Shown one piece after another: positions 51,617-57,507 of a stretch of DNA of 57,507 bases (position 1 is the first letter of the stretch; each line of letters opens with the position of its first letter). Origin of the DNA: Faecalibacterium sp. CAG:74 (GTDB lineage: Bacteria; Bacillota; Clostridia; Christensenellales; Aristaeellaceae); NCBI GenBank assembly GCA_000437595.1, contig FR899901.1, positions 33,713 through 91,219 of the forward strand. Direction: 5' to 3'. The notes under the pieces are model-generated. The model was not told where the DNA came from, searched no databases, and was given only the letters and a program-made list of their open reading frames with translations. A program made the translations under genes and the position numbers.

Positions 51617-52536
51617 GAGAACCAGAAATGACGCAGGAATTGCAGGCGGAACTGCATCAGGGGGTGCTTGTGCGCTTCTTCGGCGGCTTTTATGTCGCGG
51701 CGGACGCGGACGGGCAGGAGTACACGCTCCGCTGCCCGAAAAAATTCCGCCATCAGCGCCTGTCGCCCCTTGTGGGGGATGCGGTGCGCTTTACGCCGGG
51801 TCAGGGCGAAGAGGAAGGCTGGCTGGTGGAAATTCTGCCGCGCAAGACCGAGTGCATCCGCCCGCCTGTGGCAAATGTGACGCTGCTGCTTGTGAGCATC
51901 TGCCCGTCGCCTGAACCGGATCTGCTGCTGGTAGACCGTCTGCTGGCGCGCGCGAAGAAGCAGGGCATGAAAACGGCGCTCATCGTCGGTAAATGCGACC
52001 TTGACGGCGGCAAACTGCTCGCCCAAATGCAGGAGGAGTATCGCGGGGCGGACTGCCCGGTGCTGGGTGTCAGCGCGCGGAACAAGGAAGGGCTGGATAG
52101 CGTTCGGGCGCTGATGCGCGGGGCGGACTGCTGCTGTCTGGCGGGCCAGAGCGGCGTGGGCAAATCGACGCTGCTGAACGCGCTGCTTGACTTGCAGCTG
52201 GAGACGGGTGAAATCAGCGAGAAAATCCAGCGCGGCAAGAACACGACGCGCTATGCGCAGCTGCTGATTCATGACGGCATCCGCGTGCTGGATACGGCGG
52301 GCTTCAGCCTGCTGGAAACAGAGAAGGGCATGGAGCCGGAAAAATTGCAGGAATTGTACCCGGAATTTCAGCCGTACATCGGGCAGTGTCGCTTCCAGCC
52401 CTGCCTGCATGACCGCGAGCCCGGCTGTGCCGTCACGCAGGCGGTGCAGGCGGGAGAGATTGATGAAAACAGGGTGGCGCGATATCGGGAACTGCTGGCG
52501 GATGTCAGGCTGGCGTGGAAGAATCGGTATCAGTGA
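51613..52536 (+). CDS. rsgA: Ribosome small-subunit GTPase RsgA
   Basis: The protein is 307 residues from the ATG overlapping the PrkC stop. It has an OB fold (GVLVRFFGGFYVAADADG), a circularly permuted GTPase with GQSGVGKSTLLN and DTAGFSLLE, and a C-terminal zinc site CRFQPCLHDREPGC. It aids 30S maturation and is a known PrkC-linked gene in firmicutes. Confidence 0.97.
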   Translation: MREPEMTQELQAELHQGVLVRFFGGFYVAADADGQEYTLRCPKKFRHQRLSPLVGDAVRFTPGQGEEEGWLVEILPRKTECIRPPVANVTLLLVSICPSPEPDLLLVDRLLARAKKQGMKTALIVGKCDLDGGKLLAQMQEEYRGADCPVLGVSARNKEGLDSVRALMRGADCCCLAGQSGVGKSTLLNALLDLQLETGEISEKIQRGKNTTRYAQLLIHDGIRVLDTAGFSLLETEKGMEPEKLQELYPEFQPYIGQCRFQPCLHDREPGCAVTQAVQAGEIDENRVARYRELLADVRLAWKNRYQ

Positions 52537-52553
52537 CATAAAAGCAAACAAAA

Positions 52554-52595
52554 TCACCCCGGCGTGTGACCAAAGCGGTTCACATGCCGGGGTGA
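52554..52595. terminator. Terminator of the def-to-rsgA operon
   Basis: TCACCCCGGC and GCCGGGGTGA form the stem, with GTGTGA/TTCACAT pairs inside. It lies between convergent transcripts. Confidence 0.9.
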
Positions 52596-52634
52596 GTTTC
52601 TATTCGATTAGCCGATGCCATCCCGCTCGAACTA

Positions 52635-52711
52635 TTTCCATTTTGGAAACAGTTGCGGCAGGGGCGGAGCGCCTTTTGCGGAATTGCCCGTGGGTATTTC
52701 CATTTTGGAAA
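52635..52711. repeat. Pair of TTTCCATTTTGGAAA palindromes
   Basis: Two identical 15-bp palindromes lie at 52635-52649 and 52697-52711, each preceded by TA, 62 nt apart. They sit between the rsgA terminator and the end of the convergent methyltransferase gene. They could be ends of a short repeat unit or a protein-binding pair; nothing else is seen. Confidence 0.6.
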
Positions 52712-52729
52712 CAACCACTCCCGCGCCGC

Positions 52730-53632
52730 TCACTTCCGCCTGAGTTTCGCCACAAAGAACCCCTCAAACCTTTCATCCGGTTTGACGCACACGACCCCAT
52801 CTACCTTCGTCGGCAGCAGCGGCACGTCAGTCAAGAACGGGTGTTCAATCGGCACAACCTCACAGATGCCCATGCTCACTGCGCTCTGCACGATGTCCTC
52901 GTTCTCCATTTGCAGCACCGAGCACGTCGAGTAGACCATTTCGTGCTTCTTCGGCAGCAGGGACAGCGCCTTTTGCAGCAGCACTTTCTGCGTTTTTGCG
53001 GTCTTTGCCAGCCAGTCCGCCGTCATCCGCCGCTGCGGCTCGCCGTCTTCAAGCAGCAGCGTGCCGCTTCCGGAACAGGGTGCGTCCAGCAGAATCTTGT
53101 CGAACTTGAACAGGCTGTCCAGCAGGCGCGCGTCCTGCCGCATGATGTTCACGGCGCGCGCACCCTGCCGCGTCAGGTTGAATTGCAGGCGGTCGGCGCG
53201 AATCGCGTTTTTCTCGCAGGCGGTGATGAGCGCCTTGCCGCCGGACAGCGACGCCATCTGCGTCGTTTTGCCGCCGGGGGCAGCCGCCATGTCCAGCACG
53301 GTTTCGCCTGCTTTCGGCGCAAGCACCAGCGCAGGCAGCATCGAGGAAAGCGATTGCAGGTAAATCGCGCCCGCGTCGTAGCAGGGCAGGGCGCGCAGCT
53401 GCTCTTCATTGCCGTCCGGCAGCAGGAACGCATCGTCATACCACGCAATCGGCTCGGTGGCAATGCCAGCATCCGCGATTTCGCGCAGAACAGCGTCCCG
53501 GTCGCCTTTGAGCGGATTGACGCGGAACGTCGTGCGCTTGCGGACATAGCCCGCTTCAATCTCCCGCGCAAGCTCCGTGCCGTATTGTGCTTCCAGCCGC
53601 TCATGCAGCAGCGGCGGTACTTCGGGTATCAT
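52730..53632 (-). CDS. RsmB/RsmF-like rRNA m5C methyltransferase
   Basis: The protein is 300 residues from the ATG at 53632 with AAAGGAG 6 nt upstream. It has RKRTTFRVNPLKGD, the SAM motif LDMAAAPGGKTTQMASL, catalytic LLDAPCSGSGTLL and VYSTCSVLQMEN. The two cysteines needed for m5C chemistry are present. It lacks the NusB domain of RsmB and is a separate second paralogue; the modified base is not predictable. The upstream extension of the frame is replaced by a small basic ORF. Confidence 0.9.
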   Translation of the reverse strand: MIPEVPPLLHERLEAQYGTELAREIEAGYVRKRTTFRVNPLKGDRDAVLREIADAGIATEPIAWYDDAFLLPDGNEEQLRALPCYDAGAIYLQSLSSMLPALVLAPKAGETVLDMAAAPGGKTTQMASLSGGKALITACEKNAIRADRLQFNLTRQGARAVNIMRQDARLLDSLFKFDKILLDAPCSGSGTLLLEDGEPQRRMTADWLAKTAKTQKVLLQKALSLLPKKHEMVYSTCSVLQMENEDIVQSAVSMGICEVVPIEHPFLTDVPLLPTKVDGVVCVKPDERFEGFFVAKLRRK

Positions 53633-53649
53633 AGGCTTCTCCTTTGCCG

Positions 53650-53745
53650 TCAGGACACCGGACGTTCCCGGCTCATGCGGCGCTTGACTTTGATGGGCGC
53701 GAACAGCGGCTTTTTGCCGTGCTTCTTCGCTTTGCTTTTTTTCAT
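53650..53745 (-). CDS. Highly basic 31-residue peptide
   Basis: The ATG at 53745 has AGGAGG 9 nt upstream, and the frame ends with TGA at 53650, 17 nt before the next start. The peptide reads MKKSKAKKHGKKPLFAPIKV and ends KRRMSRERPVS, with 14 Lys/Arg among 31 residues. Its ribosome site and its operon position between rpe and the methyltransferase support translation. It resembles ribosome-associated basic peptides, but I recognise no family. Confidence 0.6.
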   Translation of the reverse strand: MKKSKAKKHGKKPLFAPIKVKRRMSRERPVS

Positions 53746-53793
53746 GCGGATGCACCTCCTGCGGATAGCTTATCCGCATTTTGCAGCCGTCAT

Positions 53794-54429
53794 TCAACGC
53801 ATCTGGTGGATTTTCGCGATGTCCTCGGCGAGATTTGCGCTCTTAAACAGCGCTGTGCCCATGACCGCAGCGTCCAGCCCGCACTCGTGCAGCAGGGGCA
53901 GATTGCTAAGCGACACGCCGCCGTCCACCTCGGTCAGCCCGGTGTAGCCGATGGCGCGGAGCTGGCGGAGTTTGTCCAGCACCACGGGGTTGAATTTCTG
54001 CCCGCCGAAGCCGGGTTCGACCGACATCAGCAGCACCATGTCGCACAGGGGCAGCAGAGGGATGATAGCGTCCACCGGCGTGTTGGGCTTGATGGATACC
54101 GCCGTCTTGACGCCCTGCGCGCGGATGCAGCGGAGAATTTCAGCGCGGTCGGCGGCGATTTCCTCATGAATCGTGATGGAGGACGCGCCTGCCCGGCAGA
54201 AGGCTTCGACGTATTTTTCGGGCTGGTCGAGCATGAGGTGCACATCCAGCGGGATGGTGAAGCGCTCATGGAGCGCTCCCACAACGCTGGGGCTGAAGCT
54301 GAGGTTCGGCACGAAATGCCCGTCCATGACGTCTACATGAATCCAGTCTGCGCCCGCGGCAATCATGCGGGCAGTGGCGGATTCGAGGTTGAGAACATCG
54401 GCAGCGAGGATGGAAGGGGATACAATCAT
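53794..54429 (-). CDS. rpe: Ribulose-phosphate 3-epimerase
   Basis: The protein is 211 residues from the ATG at 54429 (GGAGGG, 7 nt). TIM-barrel motifs are complete: SPSILAAD, WIHVDVMDGHFVPNLSF, HLMLDQPEKYV, VLLMSVEPGFGGQKF and LTEVDGGVS. It interconverts ribulose-5-P and xylulose-5-P. It lies downstream of the GGDEF/EAL gene on the same strand with a 38-nt gap. Confidence 0.97.
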   Translation of the reverse strand: MIVSPSILAADVLNLESATARMIAAGADWIHVDVMDGHFVPNLSFSPSVVGALHERFTIPLDVHLMLDQPEKYVEAFCRAGASSITIHEEIAADRAEILRCIRAQGVKTAVSIKPNTPVDAIIPLLPLCDMVLLMSVEPGFGGQKFNPVVLDKLRQLRAIGYTGLTEVDGGVSLSNLPLLHECGLDAAVMGTALFKSANLAEDIAKIHQMR

Positions 54430-54466
54430 GGCTTGACCCTCCGAGTAGTCGATTGGATTCAGTTCA

Positions 54467-57466
54467 TCATGCAAAATGCGCATCCTTGAGTATCTTTAGC
54501 GCCGCGGGGGCAATCGGGTCAGGAATCGCGGCAGGGCGGGCGAGGAAGTAACCTTGCAGCAAATCAACGCCTAAGCGCAGGACAGTGCGCAGTTCGGCTT
54601 CGTTTTCAATGCCCTCCGCGACGACCTGCATCTGGCGCGCATGGGCGTAGGTGACAACGTCCGTGACGACCTGCTGCTTATCGATGTTGGAGTCAATGCC
54701 GCGGATGATGGCAATATCCACCTTGATGTAGTGCGGAGCGAGCAGAAGCAGGTTGTTGCTGTTGCTGTACCCGCTGCCGTAATCATCCAGCGCAAAGACC
54801 GCGTCTTTGCCAAACTGACGGCGCTTGATGGCAAGCACCTCCGGCGTCGTTTCCTCTTCCTCGGTAATCTCGATGACCATTTTCTTCAGCATCGGGGCAA
54901 ACTGACGGCGAAAATCCGCAAAATCAGCATCTGTCAGCGAAACGTTTGCAATGGAGTTGATGAACAGCTTCGCGTCGGGGGAGAGCTTGCCGCACGAGAC
55001 AAGGCGCTCGAACGTCTGCGTGCCCTTGAAGAGGGTCAAATGCTCAATGTCGTACAGCCGATTCTCCTCGTGCGCCAGCTTCATGATGGTTTCGGGGGAA
55101 CGCAGCAGCGGCATGTTGACGCGCATCAGTGCCTCGTAAGCCACCACATGCCCGTCGCGCGCGGAGAACAGCGGCTGGAAGTGATAGAACACGCTGCTGT
55201 TCTCCAGCAGTGCGGAGAACTCCTGCCGCAACTGCGCGTAGTAGGCTTCGCGGTTGTATGCACCAATGTCAAATTCGCGGATTTCGCCCTTGCGCTGCCG
55301 CTTCACCTGATAGAGCGCAAAATCGGCATAGCGTTTGAGGGTCGCGAAATCGCGGCTGTCATCCGGATACCACGCCACGCCGCCGGAAATGGCAATGTGC
55401 ATCGTGTCGCCGGAAGGCAGCACGGCGGTGTAGGTGGACATGGCTTCCTGCAGGTGCGTCAAATCCGCCCGGAGCGCGTCGCGGGATTCATAGCCGTGCA
55501 GCAGGACAACAAATTCGTCGCCCGAAAGCCGCGAACAGACCGCGTTTGCCGGGATATTCTCTGCAAGGCATTGCCCGGTCAGGCGGATGTAGCGGTCGCC
55601 ACAGTCGTGTCCGTAGGTGTCGTTGATGCGCTTCAGGTCGTCCAAATCGGTCATCAGCAGCGCAGCATGGCGCATCTTGTCCGGGTGCGCGAACATCTCC
55701 TGTACCTTCCGCATGAACGAGAAGCGGTTGTACAGCCCGGTCAGTACGTCGTAGTCGCGCTCGTGCTCAATGCGGCGGCGCTCCTGCATGGAGGTCGTTA
55801 CATCCTCCACCAGACCGACCTGCGTCCCGCGTTCTTCGCCGGAACGCAGGAGGATGTAGCGCACCGTGCCGCCCGAAGCGGGCAGGGCGTACACTTCGCC
55901 GCCGTATGCGCGGGTTACGTACTCGTGCGTCTGCTTCCAGCCGTTCAGGATGGCATCGAACCAATCCTTGTTCAGCGAATCCAGCGGTACGTCCGGCAGC
56001 GCCAAGAGGGAGAAGAAATTGTCCGTCACATACACGGTATCCACATCAGGCCGCTTCTCAAAGCCGCCGATTTCCACGCTCGCCAATTCCATAATGCGCT
56101 GGAACTTGACTGACGTGTCCAAAATCTCCTGTGAACGCTGGGTGAAGGCGGCGGAGAATTGGTCAAGCTCACAGATGCCCGTCGGGGAGAGCGTCGGCAC
56201 TTGATACCGCTGATTCTGTGACGCGCTGATCTGCTTGGACAGGCGCGTAATCGGTTGTGCCAAACGCCGACTGACGATGAAGGAAGCAAAAACACCTGCC
56301 AGCAGTGTCAATACGACGATAATCACCAGCATTTGCCGAACGCTGCCGGAAAAGCTGTACAGCTGCTTGACGGGCACAAGCCCAATCAGCAGCCAGTGCT
56401 CACCGGAGAACGGCGCGTTTCGGCTGTACAGCGCCAGCGGCTGTTCGCTGGCAAAGTAGCGTGTGCCGTCAATTGTCAGAAAGCCCTCACCGGATGCATC
56501 CTTTTGCAGCACCAGCGTGTTTCCCGCATGAATTGCTGTGTCGGACGAAGAGCAGACGGCGATTTGCAGCGTCAGCGTATCCGCGGACAGGTCGTCCGTC
56601 GTCGAGCAGAGCAGGTAACTGCCGCTTCCCTCGTTCTGCAATTCATAGGTGGGCAGCATGCCGCGCAGGTAGGTGCCTGACAAAAGCCCGATGCCGACCA
56701 CACCATACACCGTGCCATCGGGAAGTATCAGCGGCTGGGAGTAGGAAAACACGCTGCGCGGGTCATCAGGGAGGCAGAATGGAAAGCGCGTCCAGTGACC
56801 ATAATCATCCGCCGAAAGCAGAGTTTTGGCGTTCCGCGCGGTTTGATAGGGAAGATAGAGAAAGTCTGATGCTTCGCGCTGATATTCAAAGGCAGGCTGC
56901 CAAGCGCTGGCAGTGTAAAGCCCTGTGGATTGCACAAGCGTTGCCGGGGCAAACTCCAGCGAAAGGTCAGCATTGCGGTCGGAATATGGCCCATCCGGGT
57001 CGAGGTCGCGCACATAAATACCGGGGAAGCGCGTCCCGTCCGCGCAGTCATCCAAATCACGGCTGCAGAAAATAACATAGATGCCGCTGAGTTTTTTTGC
57101 GCGCATTTCGAACACCAGCTCCGACGAAATGGCGCGCAGAAGCGGCTCGGATGCGGCACTGCCGGAATCCAGCGTATCCAGCGAAATCGTACCGTCCGCC
57201 AAGAGCGCTTCGGTCTGACTGTTGATGTAGGTGGACAGCGCGGTCAGCTCCTGCGAAGAAACCAGAAAATTCTGCAAATATCCGCTGCGATTTTCCACCT
57301 GTTCGCACAGAACTTCCTCCGCATTGTCATCCAGCTGCGACGGCACTTGTCCGACGATAATTGTGCCGATGAGCAGGGTCAATTCAATCACCAGCACGAG
57401 CAGCAGAGAAAAGAAGATGGTGAAAAAGACAGAATGCATTTTGCGGCTCTGCGGCGCGGGAGCCAT
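54467..57466 (-). CDS. Membrane GGDEF/EAL cyclic-di-GMP enzyme
   Basis: In this 999-residue protein, TM1 (15-37) and TM2 (375-398) flank an extracytoplasmic sensor of about 335 residues with a dCACHE look (LILPDGTVYGVVGIGLLSG). A HAMP-like part (about 399-450), a PAS-like domain (455-560), GGDEF with SGDEF at 648-652 and EAL with EALMRVN at 778 and DDYGSGYS follow. The SGDEF change may keep, weaken or shift the cyclase to GTP binding; the EAL active-site acids look intact. AGGAGG precedes the start by 10 nt. Confidence 0.93.
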   Translation of the reverse strand: MAPAPQSRKMHSVFFTIFFSLLLVLVIELTLLIGTIIVGQVPSQLDDNAEEVLCEQVENRSGYLQNFLVSSQELTALSTYINSQTEALLADGTISLDTLDSGSAASEPLLRAISSELVFEMRAKKLSGIYVIFCSRDLDDCADGTRFPGIYVRDLDPDGPYSDRNADLSLEFAPATLVQSTGLYTASAWQPAFEYQREASDFLYLPYQTARNAKTLLSADDYGHWTRFPFCLPDDPRSVFSYSQPLILPDGTVYGVVGIGLLSGTYLRGMLPTYELQNEGSGSYLLCSTTDDLSADTLTLQIAVCSSSDTAIHAGNTLVLQKDASGEGFLTIDGTRYFASEQPLALYSRNAPFSGEHWLLIGLVPVKQLYSFSGSVRQMLVIIVVLTLLAGVFASFIVSRRLAQPITRLSKQISASQNQRYQVPTLSPTGICELDQFSAAFTQRSQEILDTSVKFQRIMELASVEIGGFEKRPDVDTVYVTDNFFSLLALPDVPLDSLNKDWFDAILNGWKQTHEYVTRAYGGEVYALPASGGTVRYILLRSGEERGTQVGLVEDVTTSMQERRRIEHERDYDVLTGLYNRFSFMRKVQEMFAHPDKMRHAALLMTDLDDLKRINDTYGHDCGDRYIRLTGQCLAENIPANAVCSRLSGDEFVVLLHGYESRDALRADLTHLQEAMSTYTAVLPSGDTMHIAISGGVAWYPDDSRDFATLKRYADFALYQVKRQRKGEIREFDIGAYNREAYYAQLRQEFSALLENSSVFYHFQPLFSARDGHVVAYEALMRVNMPLLRSPETIMKLAHEENRLYDIEHLTLFKGTQTFERLVSCGKLSPDAKLFINSIANVSLTDADFADFRRQFAPMLKKMVIEITEEEETTPEVLAIKRRQFGKDAVFALDDYGSGYSNSNNLLLLAPHYIKVDIAIIRGIDSNIDKQQVVTDVVTYAHARQMQVVAEGIENEAELRTVLRLGVDLLQGYFLARPAAIPDPIAPAALKILKDAHFA

Positions 57467-57507
57467 GGCACTTTCACCTCCTGTTACTATATATTTGCCC
57501 CTTGATT

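Overview
The window is chromosomal DNA of a GC-rich, spore-forming member of the Clostridia, probably a gut anaerobe. The evidence is the spoIIGA-sigE-sigG sporulation cluster, a serine T-box riboswitch, Gram-positive Shine-Dalgarno sites and TTGACA/TATAAT promoters, a GH10 xylanase, and the PP2C/PASTA-kinase/RsgA operon. A family-level placement such as Christensenellales would be a guess. No rRNA and no CRISPR array were seen. There is one complete tRNA gene, tRNA-Thr(GGT).

Layout, left to right. 1-2.1 kb: a truncated leftward gene, a DnaA-box region and dnaA, which is not followed by dnaN. 2.1-8 kb: a secreted xylanase, a secreted C69 peptidase, rsmA, a cupin and a Cys-rich protein, separated by dispersed palindromic repeats. 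8-14.3 kb: a two-component system, two GerMN lipoproteins and an HtrA protease. 14.3-17.5 kb: sigG, sigE and spoIIGA on the minus strand, then a YgjP-type metalloprotease. 17.6-22.8 kb: a lone MazF, a YitT protein, and an LCP/CpsC/CpsD/CpsB phosphoregulatory set with no polysaccharide biosynthesis genes. 22.8-26.3 kb: recO, a phosphodiester glycosidase, glyS and tRNA-Thr.

26.3-33.8 kb is an integrated element of about 7.4 kb inserted in the 3' half of tRNA-Thr, bounded by an 87-bp direct repeat with one mismatch. All its genes point leftward: a sigma-like factor, a serine recombinase behind a near-ideal promoter overlaid with a palindromic operator, a broken BRO-type antirepressor, two adjacent genes each carrying one in-frame TAG, a tandem pair of paralogous helix-turn-helix proteins, small unknown proteins and a tyrosine integrase. 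Two copies of a roughly 57-bp structured motif lie in its intergenic regions. No relaxase, coupling protein, terminase or capsid gene is recognisable, so it is either a small satellite-like element or a decayed phage-type element.

34-57.5 kb is mostly housekeeping: a second glycosidase paralogue, T-box and serS, a GerMN protein, a HerA/DUF853 ATPase, a glycosyltransferase and an XRE regulator. These are followed by a tightly overlapping operon, priA | def-fmt-rsmB-rlmN-stp-prkC-rsgA, that joins replication restart, translation initiation, rRNA modification, Ser/Thr phosphosignalling and ribosome assembly. The minus-strand group GGDEF/EAL - rpe - 31-residue basic peptide - second rRNA methyltransferase closes the window. 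The less ordinary signals are the TAG pair, the structured motifs and operator in the element, the RsmB 14-residue repeats, and several families of hairpin repeats (MITE-like) in host intergenic regions.
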